Shown here piece after piece: positions 17,121-25,845 of a DNA stretch of 64,000 bases; positions within the stretch are counted from its first letter, which is position 1, and each line of letters begins with the position of its first letter. This stretch comes from Catenulispora sp. MAP5-51 (GTDB taxonomy: Bacteria; Actinomycetota; Actinomycetes; Streptomycetales; Catenulisporaceae), in contig NZ_JBGCCH010000028.1 of the NCBI RefSeq assembly GCF_041261205.1, positions 62,001 to 126,000 of the forward strand, in the 5' to 3' direction. The translations under genes and the position numbers were made by a program. The notes under the pieces are model-generated. The model worked only from the letters and a program-made list of their open reading frames with translations. It was not told where the DNA came from and ran no database searches.

Positions 17121-17342
17121 GACGGACTCCTTACCGGAAATCTTCATCGACCCGGGGGCGAGGACTCGATCACGCGCCGTGAACGCGACCATTGTTACCC
17201 CCTCTCCCCCGCTTTGTCAGTACTCGAGGACGCTCCGAGGGAAATTGCCGACCCGCTCGAGCGCACCTGTCGGGGTACCCGTTCGGGGCGCCGGTGTGAG
17301 TAGCCGCTTGGGGATGTTCGGCCTTGCCGATCACTCCGTACG

Positions 17343-18170
17343 ATGCGGAAACCGCAGGACCCAGCGACGAAGGGCAGGGTGGCGCGCATGCCGGTGCACT
17401 CCGCGCCGACCAGGTCCGAGCCGGGCGTTCCGGCGCGGCCGGTCGCCGAGATGAGCTACAACGAGCTCAACCAGATCGACCTCCTGCTGACCCTCCAGCA
17501 GCCGATCCCCGGCGCCCCGGACGCGCTGTTCTTCGTCGCCGCGCACCAGATCACGGAACTGTGGTTCAAGGTGATCGTGCACGAGCTCGACGGCGCGCGC
17601 CGAGCGATCGACGCCGACGCCCTCCCGGAGGCGCGGCGCCGGCTGGCCCGCGTGGCGCGCGGCGAGGAGGTGCTGGTGAGCCATCTGCGTGCGGTCGGGA
17701 CCATCACCCCCGGCGATTTCGCGCTGCTGCGCGCGCAGTTGGGCACCTCCAGCGCCTATGAGTCGGCGCAGTTCCGCGAGATCGAGTTCGTCTCGGGCCG
17801 CAAGGACCCCCGCTTCCTGGAGGGTCCGCGGGTGACCGAGGCCGAGCGCGTCCGGTTGACCGCCCGGCTGGCGGAGCCCTCGCTGGCCGATGCCTTGGAG
17901 GCGCTGCTGGACCGGCGCGGCCGGCCCGATCTCGCGCGGGTGATCGCCGGGGACGCCGATCCCGAGCTCGGCGCGCTGATCGAGGCGCTGATCGAGCACG
18001 ACGAGGGCTTCGCGCGCTGGCGGCACGGCCACGCGCTGATGACCGAGCGGATCATCGGCTACCGCGACGGCACCGGCGGGACCGGCGGCGTGGACTATCT
18101 GCGCGCCACCGTCGGCGAGCGCTTCTTCCCGCAGCTGTGGGCGGCGCGCTCCGCGGTCTATGACTCCTGA
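17343..18170 (+). CDS. kynA: Tryptophan 2,3-dioxygenase
   Basis: This 275-residue haem dioxygenase-family protein should convert L-tryptophan to N-formylkynurenine. Visible are MSYNELNQIDLLLTLQQP, FFVAAHQITELWFKVI (distal His68), the SAYESAQFREIEFVSG block and EGFARWRHGHALMTERIIGYRDGTGGTGGVDYL with proximal His230. The GTGGTGG loop that binds substrate carboxylate and amine is kept. The ATG at 17343 or an ATG at 17388 may be used; ribosome sites are weak for both. Feeding kynU with tryptophan-derived substrate is the obvious role. It is followed by a 90-bp gap holding 11-bp-spaced repeats and then the large ligase operon. Confidence 0.88.
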   Translation: MRKPQDPATKGRVARMPVHSAPTRSEPGVPARPVAEMSYNELNQIDLLLTLQQPIPGAPDALFFVAAHQITELWFKVIVHELDGARRAIDADALPEARRRLARVARGEEVLVSHLRAVGTITPGDFALLRAQLGTSSAYESAQFREIEFVSGRKDPRFLEGPRVTEAERVRLTARLAEPSLADALEALLDRRGRPDLARVIAGDADPELGALIEALIEHDEGFARWRHGHALMTERIIGYRDGTGGTGGVDYLRATVGERFFPQLWAARSAVYDS

Positions 18171-18199
18171 CATAAGAGCCCTGTTTTTCTGAGGCGCCC

Positions 18200-18228
18200 C
18201 CAAGGCGGCACCAAGGCACCACCAAGGC
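18200..18228 (+). promoter_or_regulatory. Three CCAAGGC heptamers at exact 11-bp spacing
   Basis: CCAAGGC starts at 18200, 18211 and 18222, 33 bp before the start of the nine-gene operon. Direct heptamers repeating every 11 bp are the binding geometry of SARP regulators, two of which are encoded at 49.6-55.3 kb. The heptamer differs from the usual TCGAG-type core, so this is a candidate only. Confidence 0.5.
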
Positions 18229-18260
18229 ACCACCGACACGGATAGGTGAGGCGAAAGCCG

Positions 18261-19859
18261 ATGAGCGACACCCCCGCCGGCACCCTCGGCGACCTCCCCG
18301 ACCTGGCCGCGGACAAGCACGGGCAGACCGCGTTCCTGTGCGACCAGCCCTGGCTCGGGTACGGCGGGCCGGTGCTGGACGTCGCCGGCTTCGCGCACGC
18401 CGTCCACGACTACGCTGACCGCTTCTGGGCCGCCGGGATCCGCGCCGGGGACACGGTGGTCGTGGTGCAGCGCAACCACATCGAAGTGCAGGCGCTGGCG
18501 TGCGGGCTGAACCGGATCGGCGCGCTGCCGGTGCTGCTGTCGGTCGGCATCGAGCCGGAGGAGATCGTCGAGTGCGCGGGCCGGCTGGAACAGCCCTATC
18601 TCGCCGTCGACGCGGCCGGGGCGGCGCGGCTGGCCGGGCAGACCGCGGCGCTCCAGGGGCTGACCAAGCGGATCCTGTTCCTCACCGAGGGCGGGAACCC
18701 GGAGGCACCCGCAAACGAGGCCGCGTCGGCCGAACCGTCCTGGGCCGCGCCGACCGGGGACCGCCAGACGCACCGGCCCTCGCCCCGCGGCGAGGACGAC
18801 TGGGCGGTGATCACCCACACCTCCGGGACCACCAGCGTCCCCAAGCTCGCCGCGCACTCGACCCGGTCGCTGTACGGCGTGGTCCGCGCCCAGATCGCCG
18901 CCTCCCGCGCCTTCGGCCAGGTCGGGCTGTCCGCCAAGCACCTGTCCTTCGTGCACGCCCGGACCTGTTCGATCGTGCTGGCCTTCCTGGAGGTGGCGAT
19001 GCCGATCCTGGCGATCGGCGACGCCCGGCCCGAGCCGGTCCGGCAGCTGATGCTGGAGCACCGGCCGGACTCGCTGGAGACGCACCCGAACGTGTTCATC
19101 CGGTGGGAGCCGGTGGCCGCGCACCCGTCGCGGCCGTTCAGCTCGGTGACCCGGTTCGTCAGCACCTTCGACGCGATCCACCCCCGGACCGTCAAGGCCC
19201 TGCTGGCCGGCTCGGACCAGCCCGGCGCCAACTACATCCAGGCCTACGGCCAGACCGAGACCGGCGGCGTGACGGCCCGCCTGGTGACCCGGGACGAGGC
19301 GGCCGCCTACCGGCCGCGCAACGTCGGCTCCGCGATCGAGGGCTCCTCGGTGCTGGTGGCCGGCGAGGACGGCTCGCCGGTGCCCGCCGGCCAGGCCGGC
19401 GCCATCTTCAGCAAGACCATCGGCCGCTTCCGCGGCTACATCGGCGCCGAATCACCGGTGGACGAACAGTGGTGGCCGATGGGCGACATCGGCCGGATCA
19501 ACCCCGACGGCTCCCTGGAGCTGCTGGACCGGCTCGTGGACCACGCCGAGGGCACCGACAGCTTCCTGGAGGTCGAGGACACGGTCCTGGACCGGCTGCC
19601 GGAGCTGATCGAGCTGGTGATGCTGAAGGAGGTCGGCGGGCACGACGTCGTCGCAGTGGCCTGTCCGCGCGAGGGCGAGGCCCCGGATCCCGGCCGGCTG
19701 CTGGCGGCGCTGCGCGAGACCAGTCTCGGCGCGGTCCCGGTGTACGTCATGGACTTCGACGAGCTGCCGCTCACCGGCTCCTACAAGGTGCGCCGCCTGC
19801 TGCTGCGCTCCCGCCTGGTCGCCTCGGGCGCCGCGCCCACGGTCGGGGTGGACGCGTGA
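18261..19859 (+). CDS. AMP-forming acyl/aryl acid ligase (first gene of the operon)
   Basis: This 532-residue class I adenylate-forming enzyme has the P-loop-like ITHTSGTTSVPK at about 184-195, the A5 motif YGQTETGG at about 329-336, MGDIG, and a C-terminal catalytic lysine near 509 in LPLTGSYKVRR. It should activate a carboxylic acid as its AMP ester for transfer to a carrier protein or CoA. Residues 140-175, before the phosphate loop, are a low-complexity insertion. I use the ATG at 18261, preceded by AGGTGAGG. Its TGA overlaps the GTG of the next ligase (GTGA). It heads a run of nine genes with almost no intergenic DNA. Confidence 0.88.
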   Translation: MSDTPAGTLGDLPDLAADKHGQTAFLCDQPWLGYGGPVLDVAGFAHAVHDYADRFWAAGIRAGDTVVVVQRNHIEVQALACGLNRIGALPVLLSVGIEPEEIVECAGRLEQPYLAVDAAGAARLAGQTAALQGLTKRILFLTEGGNPEAPANEAASAEPSWAAPTGDRQTHRPSPRGEDDWAVITHTSGTTSVPKLAAHSTRSLYGVVRAQIAASRAFGQVGLSAKHLSFVHARTCSIVLAFLEVAMPILAIGDARPEPVRQLMLEHRPDSLETHPNVFIRWEPVAAHPSRPFSSVTRFVSTFDAIHPRTVKALLAGSDQPGANYIQAYGQTETGGVTARLVTRDEAAAYRPRNVGSAIEGSSVLVAGEDGSPVPAGQAGAIFSKTIGRFRGYIGAESPVDEQWWPMGDIGRINPDGSLELLDRLVDHAEGTDSFLEVEDTVLDRLPELIELVMLKEVGGHDVVAVACPREGEAPDPGRLLAALRETSLGAVPVYVMDFDELPLTGSYKVRRLLLRSRLVASGAAPTVGVDA

Positions 19860-21589
19860 GCCACCTGTGGCAGCTCTTCACGGACGCCGCCGAGCACGGC
19901 CGGTCCTTGTCCCTGCCGATGCAGGAGGGGCAGCCGGAGTTCACGCTCGCCGAGCTCCTGGAACGCGCCGAGCGGACCGCCGGTGACGTGATCGAGCGGA
20001 CCGGGGCCCGGACCAGGACCGGCACGCCGCGGCGTCTCGGGGTCCTGATGAACAACGGCGAGCCGTGGGTTCGCAGCGCCCTGATGGCGTTCCGGCTGGA
20101 CGCGGCGGTCGTCCCGCTTCCGCTGCCGGTCGGTTTCGTCGGCGCCGAGGCCTACACCGCGCACCTGCGGCGAATCGCGGACAGCGCGCAGTTGGACGCG
20201 ATCCTCATCGACGACAGCCTGGGACCGGCCATCGCCCGGCGGGTCGCGAGCTCGCTGCCGGACATCGTGTTCATCGATGTGACCGAGCCCGGCCCGGGGC
20301 AAGAATTGGGGCAGGCATTAAAGCCGCCGGACTTCGCCAATGCGGACTCGACACTCGCGGTGATCCAGTACACCTCCGGCAGCACCTCGGCCCCCAAAGG
20401 CGTCACGCTGACGCACGCGAACGTGACCGCGGGCCTGGCGGGCGTGACCGGCGGCCTGGGCTTCACCGACGAGGACTGCTTCGGCGTGTGGATCCCGATG
20501 TTCCACGACATGGGCCTGTTCACGGTGCTCAGCAGTCTGGCCCGGGGCAACTCGGTCTGCCTGTGGCGGCCGCGGGACTTCGTGCGCCGTCCGATGCTCT
20601 GGCTCGACAGCTTCGCGAAGTCCTCGGCCACGGTGATGGCGGCGCCGAACTTCTGCTACGACCTGCTGGTCGCCGCGGTGCGCCAGGATCCGCCGGCGGA
20701 GCTGGACCTGGCGAAGTGGCGGGTGGCGTGCAACGGCGCCGAGCCGGTGCAGCGGCGCACGGTCGAGGCGTTCCAGGAGGCGTTCGCGCCGTACGGATTC
20801 CGGGCCGCGACCATGGAGCCGGTCTACGGGATGGCGGAGGCCACGCTGATCGTCTCGGCCAGCGACCTGTCGGCCCCTTGGCGCGCGCTGAGCGTGGACC
20901 GGGACCGGCTGCAGATCGGCGACGCGGTCCTGATGCTGCCGGACGACGCGGCCGGCGCGCGCCCGGTCGTCTCGTGCGGGAAGGCCGCGCCGGGACTGCG
21001 GCTGCGGATCTCGGCGGCGGACGGCTCGGTGGTGGACGGCTCGGCGCGGATCGTCACCGACCAGGTCGGCGAGGTTCAGCTCAGCGGACCGGCCGTGACC
21101 GGCGGCTACCTGAACCTGCCCGCCGAGCAGCAGCCGTTCACCGCCGACGGCTGGCTGCGCACCGGCGACCTGGGCTTCCTGCACGACGGCGAGCTCTACC
21201 TCGTCGGCCGGGTCAAGGACATGATCACCGTGCGCGGCCAGAACTTCTACGCCGAGGACGTCGAGGAGATCGTCCGCACCACGCTGGCCGCCGAGCAGCC
21301 GGGCGCGGGAGTCCTGCGCAGCGCCGCGATCCCGTGGACCCTCGATGCGGCCGCCGGCGGCGAGGTCGAGCGCATGGTCGTGCTCTGGGAGACGGCGCTG
21401 GCCGGGCCGGAGTCCGAACGGCTCGCCCGCCTGGCCGCCGACCAGGTCCGGCACCAGCTCGGCCTGGACGAGGTGTCCGTGGTCCCGGTGCCCACGGCCG
21501 CGATCCCGCACACGACGTCCGGCAAGGTCCAGCGCCACGGGGCGCTCGGCCTCTACCGGAGCCTGGCCGACGACGCGACGAAGGGGTGA
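19856..21589 (+). CDS. Fatty acyl-AMP ligase-like enzyme
   Basis: This 577-residue adenylate-forming enzyme has YTSGSTSAPKGV at about 172-182, followed by VWIPMFHDMGLF, the W.P..HDMGL pattern typical of fatty acyl-AMP ligases, plus VYGMAEATL, TGDLGFLHDGELYLVGRVKDMI and GQNFYAEDVEE. FAALs hand acyl-adenylates directly to carrier proteins without CoA, which fits the acyl carrier gene 4 bp downstream. It starts at a GTG that overlaps the preceding stop (GTGA). Whether the insertion that blocks CoA use is present cannot be judged by eye. Confidence 0.87.
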   Translation: MSHLWQLFTDAAEHGRSLSLPMQEGQPEFTLAELLERAERTAGDVIERTGARTRTGTPRRLGVLMNNGEPWVRSALMAFRLDAAVVPLPLPVGFVGAEAYTAHLRRIADSAQLDAILIDDSLGPAIARRVASSLPDIVFIDVTEPGPGQELGQALKPPDFANADSTLAVIQYTSGSTSAPKGVTLTHANVTAGLAGVTGGLGFTDEDCFGVWIPMFHDMGLFTVLSSLARGNSVCLWRPRDFVRRPMLWLDSFAKSSATVMAAPNFCYDLLVAAVRQDPPAELDLAKWRVACNGAEPVQRRTVEAFQEAFAPYGFRAATMEPVYGMAEATLIVSASDLSAPWRALSVDRDRLQIGDAVLMLPDDAAGARPVVSCGKAAPGLRLRISAADGSVVDGSARIVTDQVGEVQLSGPAVTGGYLNLPAEQQPFTADGWLRTGDLGFLHDGELYLVGRVKDMITVRGQNFYAEDVEEIVRTTLAAEQPGAGVLRSAAIPWTLDAAAGGEVERMVVLWETALAGPESERLARLAADQVRHQLGLDEVSVVPVPTAAIPHTTSGKVQRHGALGLYRSLADDATKG

Positions 21590-21593
21590 CGCC

Positions 21594-21857
21594 ATGATCG
21601 ACTCGCCGGAGGACACCGACCATCTGGCCGTGGTGTGCGCGGCGCTGGCCGCGGAGGCCGACCCGGACCTGGAGGGGATCGACCCGGACTGGCAGCTGAC
21701 CACGATCCCCGGGCTGGAGTCGGTCAAGGCCCTGCGGGCCGTGGTGCGGATCGAGGACGCCTGCGGGATCGCGATCCCCGACGACTTCCTGTTCGAGACG
21801 AACACCGTGCGGCAGCTCGCCGACCTGGTGGCGCGGCTCGTGGAGAAGTCCCGGTGA
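21594..21857 (+). CDS. Acyl carrier protein 1
   Basis: This 87-residue, acidic four-helix carrier has the phosphopantetheine-bearing serine in IPGLESVKALRAVV; the usual D-S-L is E-S-V. AAGGGGTG lies just upstream of the ATG. It sits between the FAAL-like ligase and the transglutaminase-like gene, overlapping the latter by GTGA, so it is the natural acceptor of the FAAL product. Confidence 0.85.
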   Translation: MIDSPEDTDHLAVVCAALAAEADPDLEGIDPDWQLTTIPGLESVKALRAVVRIEDACGIAIPDDFLFETNTVRQLADLVARLVEKSR

Positions 21858-22840
21858 CGCCGGCGCGGCTGGAACCGATCGAACGGTTCGAGCGGGTCCC
21901 GAGCGAGTTCGCCCGGTACGCCGTAGACCTGGATGCCGCCGCGAGACTGCTCGGGCTGAGCACCGAGCGGACGGCCGAACTGGCTCCGGAGGCGCTGCCG
22001 CACGAGACCGACCCCGAGCGCGGGCCGATGTTCGACTACGTGGACGTCATGAACCTGGCGCTGTTCGCGGGCACGTCGCGCGACAGCATCCCCGAACTCG
22101 CGCTGCGCTTCCTGCTGCGGTTCGCCTCCGGCGCGCGGCCGAGTTGGTACGAGCCGCGGCATTGGTTGGTGCGGGTGCGCGCGCCGCGTGAGGAGTGCGA
22201 AGCCGTGCGGCTGCTGCGCCCCGATCTGGCCGCGCCCGGCGTCGAGGAGATCGACCCGCGGGATCTGCCGGTCGCGACGGCCACGGCCGCGAAGGCCGCG
22301 GTCGAGCCGCCGGGCTACGAAGCAGCCGTGCGCCTGACCGGCGCCGAGGCGGCGGTCGGCGAGCCGGAGGTCCAGGCGATCTACGACGACATGCTGGAGT
22401 CCTTGTTGTCCGGCACGGTGGTCTACCAATCCGTCAGCGAAGAGCTGCGCATGCTGCACGAGCGCGCGTGGGATCTCGGCATGGCCGATTGTGTGGTGGT
22501 CAGCAGGCTGCTGGCACAGCGGCTGCGGGAGGCCGGCTATCAGGCGCGCGCCCGGCGCGGCTATCTGCTCGGGCTGGTCGGCAGCGACCACTCCTGGTGC
22601 GAGTACTTCGAGGACGGCCGCTGGAAGACCCTCGACCTGGTGTTCGCGTTCCTCGCCGGCGGAGCGGGGCACCGCCGGATCCAGGCCTCGCCGGAGTTCG
22701 CCGCCGCGTGCCGGGGCGGACGCTTCAACCGGCTGCTGCCCTGCGAGTCCGAGGAAGCCAGCGCCCTGATCCTGTCCGGCGGCGAGCCGGCGCCGCCGTG
22801 GGCTCTGGCCGGTGTGAGCGCACACCCCTGGGAGTCGTGA
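21854..22840 (+). CDS. Transglutaminase-like (papain-fold) protein with intact Cys-His-Asp triad
   Basis: This 328-residue protein carries a bacterial transglutaminase-like domain in its C-terminal half: C213 (GMADCVVVSRLLAQRL), H246 (GSDHSWCEYF) and D261 (WKTLDLVF). The N-terminal 180 residues are helical and unrecognised. In some antibiotic pathways (AdmF of andrimid) this fold joins an amine to a carrier-bound acyl thioester to form an amide. Its position between two carrier-protein genes, overlapping both (GTGA before, TGATG after), makes that role attractive here, but proteolysis or hydrolysis cannot be excluded. Confidence 0.75.
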   Translation: MTPARLEPIERFERVPSEFARYAVDLDAAARLLGLSTERTAELAPEALPHETDPERGPMFDYVDVMNLALFAGTSRDSIPELALRFLLRFASGARPSWYEPRHWLVRVRAPREECEAVRLLRPDLAAPGVEEIDPRDLPVATATAAKAAVEPPGYEAAVRLTGAEAAVGEPEVQAIYDDMLESLLSGTVVYQSVSEELRMLHERAWDLGMADCVVVSRLLAQRLREAGYQARARRGYLLGLVGSDHSWCEYFEDGRWKTLDLVFAFLAGGAGHRRIQASPEFAAACRGGRFNRLLPCESEEASALILSGGEPAPPWALAGVSAHPWES

Positions 22841-23109
22841 TGGACGAGGTCCGGATCAAGCAGGCGCGCGAGATCGTGCGCGAGAACCTCGACCACCCGG
22901 CGCTGCTCGACCAGATCACCGACGAGGAGGACCTGGTCACCGCCGGGGTCAACTCCGGGGAGATCATCCGGGTCGCGCTGGGCTGCGAGAACCACCTGGA
23001 CCGGCCGCTGACCGACCTCGAGCTGAGCCGGATCACCTCGGTGCGCTCGGTCGCCAACCTGCTGGCGCAGGACTCTGATTCCGTTTCGCCGTTGGAAACA
23101 GGGGCCTGA
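22840..23109 (+). CDS. Acyl carrier protein 2 (GVNSG variant)
   Basis: This 89-residue carrier-like protein has EEDLVTAGVNSGEIIRVALGCENHL, in which the serine of the usual G-x-D-S-L is in G-V-N-S-G. The flanking helices (ITDEEDL, and RPLTDLELSRITSVRSVANLL) fit an ACP. The atypical motif may mean a dedicated phosphopantetheinyl transferase or partner. The ATG overlaps the preceding TGA. One nt separates it from the next ligase gene. Confidence 0.75.
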   Translation: MDEVRIKQAREIVRENLDHPALLDQITDEEDLVTAGVNSGEIIRVALGCENHLDRPLTDLELSRITSVRSVANLLAQDSDSVSPLETGA

Positions 23110-23110
23110 G

Positions 23111-24679
23111 ATGTGGCTCACGGATGTGCTGGACCGCAATCGCGTGCGGTATCCCGACCGCGTCGCTCTGCGCGACCGCCGGCGCGAGGTCAGCTGGACC
23201 GCGCTGTACGCCGAGATCGGCGCGTTCGCCCGGGAGCTGGCGCGCAGCGTGCCGAACGGCAGCCGGATCGCCATCCTCAGCCGCAACAGGCTGGAGATGA
23301 TCGAGGCGTATCTGGCCTGTGCCGCGTCGGGAGTGATCGCGGTGCCGGTCAATCCGGCACTGACCGCTCCGGAACTGGCCGGGATCCTGGAGGGCGTCGA
23401 GCCGGCACTGGCCGTGGCCGACGAGGCGGGGCGGACTCGGCTGGCCACCGAGCATCCGGGCCTGAAAACCGTGGCGATCGAGCAGGTGGCACAGTTCGCG
23501 GCGGCGGAGGCGGAGGCCGACTCGCTTCAGGCTGCTGATCCACTGCCGCGCGCCGGCTCCCTCACCGAGCCGTTCGCGATCATGCACACGTCCGCCACCA
23601 CCGGGCGCCCCAAAGGCGTCGTCGTCGATCAGCGGTCTGTGCAACTCAAAGCCCTGTCTTGGCTCGCCGAAGTCCAGTGCGGTCCGGACACCGTGTTCCT
23701 CGACGCGTGCCCGCTCTTCCACGGCAGCGTCGTCAATGCCCTGGCTTACCTCGGGGCGGGCGCCACCTTGTGCGTGTTGGACGAGTTCACCCCGCAGGGG
23801 TGTCTGAAGGCGTTGGAACAGTGGCGGGTTCAGCACGTCCTGGTCGTACCCTCGATGGTCCGGCTGCTCCTGGAAACCAGGGCGCTGGCCACGACCGACC
23901 TGTCGGCGCTGGACCTCGTCGTGCACGCGGCCGCGCCGATGCCGGCAGAACTGGCCGAGCGGGCCGCGACCGCGCTCGGCGCCGGCCTGATGGCGGTCTA
24001 CGGCATCACCGAGGGCGGAGGACCCAGCCTGGCATTAGAGCCCGGCGACCGGCCGGGTCCGGCTCCGGTGACCGGCGCGGCGTGCGTCGGGCTGCCGATG
24101 CTCGGCGTCAGCGCGCGGATCGCCCGGGAGGACGGGAGCCAGGCCGAAGCAGGCGAGATCGGCGAGCTGTGGCTCGGCGGGGACGGCCTGATGCTCGAGT
24201 ACTGGCGCGACCCCGAGGCCACCGCCGCGGTCTTGAACGACGGCTGGCTGCGCACCCGCGACCTGGGCTGCCGGGACGCCGCGGGCCTGATCTGGCTGGT
24301 GGACCGGCGCAACGACCTGATCCTGCGCGGCGGCCAGAACGTCTACCCCGCCGAGATCGAGGCGGTGCTGCGGATGAGCCCGCAGGTGGCCGACGCCGCG
24401 GTGGTGCCGGTGCCCTCGGCGGTCTGGGGACAGGCGCCGTTCGCCTTCGTCCAGCCCAGCGCGCCGGGCGCCTTCGACGAGGCCGCCCTGCTCGCGCTGT
24501 GCGTCGCGCGGCTGGCCAGCTACAAGCGGCCGGTGCGTTTCGTCGCGGTGGACACCATCGCGCGCAGCCCCGCCGGGAAGATCCTGCGCGGCCGGCTGCG
24601 GCAGCAGGCCGAAGCCCTGTCCGCACCGACAACGACATCGACGACACCGACGACACCGACCCCGACAGCAGGCCCCTGA
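23111..24679 (+). CDS. AMP-dependent acyl/aryl ligase (third in the operon)
   Basis: This 522-residue adenylate-forming enzyme has MHTSATTGRPKGVV at about 158-171 (Ala for the usual Gly in TSGTTG), AVYGITEGGG, WLRTRDLGCRDAAGLIWLVDRRNDLILRGGQNVYPAEIE and the terminal SPAGKILRG lysine. It resembles medium-chain and aryl acyl-CoA ligases. The last 20 residues are a Thr/Pro repeat tail from slippage-prone DNA. The preceding gene is the second carrier protein, which it may load; the next gene overlaps by TGATG. Confidence 0.87.
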   Translation: MWLTDVLDRNRVRYPDRVALRDRRREVSWTALYAEIGAFARELARSVPNGSRIAILSRNRLEMIEAYLACAASGVIAVPVNPALTAPELAGILEGVEPALAVADEAGRTRLATEHPGLKTVAIEQVAQFAAAEAEADSLQAADPLPRAGSLTEPFAIMHTSATTGRPKGVVVDQRSVQLKALSWLAEVQCGPDTVFLDACPLFHGSVVNALAYLGAGATLCVLDEFTPQGCLKALEQWRVQHVLVVPSMVRLLLETRALATTDLSALDLVVHAAAPMPAELAERAATALGAGLMAVYGITEGGGPSLALEPGDRPGPAPVTGAACVGLPMLGVSARIAREDGSQAEAGEIGELWLGGDGLMLEYWRDPEATAAVLNDGWLRTRDLGCRDAAGLIWLVDRRNDLILRGGQNVYPAEIEAVLRMSPQVADAAVVPVPSAVWGQAPFAFVQPSAPGAFDEAALLALCVARLASYKRPVRFVAVDTIARSPAGKILRGRLRQQAEALSAPTTTSTTPTTPTPTAGP

Positions 24680-25845
24680 TGACCGAGACGACCCTCGCCG
24701 ACACCGACTGGACCGCCCCGCTCGGCGGCTCGGCCGTGCTGGCCGCCGACTACGACAGCCACGACCAGCAGCTGCTTCGGCTCTACGCGCTGGGCAAGCA
24801 GCGCCAGTGGAACTCCGACTCCCGGCTGGACTGGAGCCTGCCGGTCGATCCGGACAACCCGCTGGGCATGCCGGACAGCTTCGTGTGGATCGCCGGGTCG
24901 GAGCTGTGGGACCGGCTGCCGCCGGCCGAGCACAGCGTGCTGCGCCGGCACGCGGCCGCCTGGGCCAGCTCGCAGCTGCTGCACGGCGAGCAGTTCAGCC
25001 TGGTCGCGGTCAGCAAGATCGCGCAGAGCGCGCCGGAGGCGGACGCGAAGCTGTTCGCGGCCACGCAGATCATGGACGAGGCCCGGCACACCGAGGTGGT
25101 CAACCGGCTGCTGACCGAGAAGATCGGCCTGCGCTACGGGCTCACCGGCTCGCTGGCCGGGCTGTTCGACAACGTGGTGCGGGACGCGCGCTGGGACTTC
25201 TGCGCGCTCGGCGTGCAGGTCGTGCTGGAGAACCTGGCCCTGGCCACGCTCACCGTGCAGCGGGACCGCACCCGGATTCCGCTGATCAGGTCCCTGACCA
25301 CTTATGTGATGCAGGACGAGGCGCGGCACGTGGCCTTCGGCCGGATCATGCTGCGCCGCACCTACCGCGACCTGACCTCCGCCGAGCTGCGCGAGCGGGA
25401 GGAGTTCGTGGTCGAGTCCTGCTGGTCGCTGCGCGAGGGCTTCGTCGGCGAGGCGATCTGGAACACCCTCGACTACGGCGCTCAGGAGTGCATCGCCATC
25501 GCCCGCACATCCCCGGCGCTGCGCCAGTACCGGCGGCGGCTGTTCATGCGGATCGTGCCCGCGCTGCGCGACATCGGGCTGTTCGGGCCGGCCGTCCGGG
25601 ACGCGCTGGAGAAGATGGGCGTCCTGGGCTTCGCAGAGCTCGACGAATCCCCGGCCGACTCGCTGGACGCCCTGGACGCCGCCGCCGAGGAGCTGGACCG
25701 CAGCGAGCGCGCCGCGCGGCAGGCCGAGATCGAGCAGATCGCCGCGCTCGGGGCCGCCGAAGCACCCGAAGCCCCCGAGGACCTCGAAGACCTCAGGACT
25801 CGCCAGACCCGCGAAGATCCCTCCGACCAGGAGCCCAGAAGATGA
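24679..25845 (+). CDS. Ferritin-like di-iron oxygenase
   Basis: This 388-residue protein is nearly all helix and carries two metal-binding pairs: a Glu in LLHGEQFSLVAV with EARH in QIMDEARHTEVV, and a Glu in VLENLALATL with DEARH in MQDEARHVAFG. This is the four-helix di-iron pattern of ferritin-like oxygenases. AurF/CmlI-type N-oxygenases of arylamines are the closest functional analogy, and an aryl amine would be available from kynureninase. However, the extra histidine expected four residues before the last EARH is Val here, so I do not assign AurF function. The C-terminal 50 residues are acidic and probably disordered. It overlaps both neighbours (TGATG, ATGA). Confidence 0.78.
   Translation: MTETTLADTDWTAPLGGSAVLAADYDSHDQQLLRLYALGKQRQWNSDSRLDWSLPVDPDNPLGMPDSFVWIAGSELWDRLPPAEHSVLRRHAAAWASSQLLHGEQFSLVAVSKIAQSAPEADAKLFAATQIMDEARHTEVVNRLLTEKIGLRYGLTGSLAGLFDNVVRDARWDFCALGVQVVLENLALATLTVQRDRTRIPLIRSLTTYVMQDEARHVAFGRIMLRRTYRDLTSAELREREEFVVESCWSLREGFVGEAIWNTLDYGAQECIAIARTSPALRQYRRRLFMRIVPALRDIGLFGPAVRDALEKMGVLGFAELDESPADSLDALDAAAEELDRSERAARQAEIEQIAALGAAEAPEAPEDLEDLRTRQTREDPSDQEPRR

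Noticed and set aside
17269..17300. GGGTACCC palindrome before the tryptophan dioxygenase gene
   Set aside because: Single 8-bp palindrome with no second copy in the locus; too short to call an operator.
20318..22825. 835-codon minus-strand open frame across the ligase operon
   Set aside because: Shadow of GC-rich codons opposite well-supported ligase, carrier and transglutaminase-like genes.
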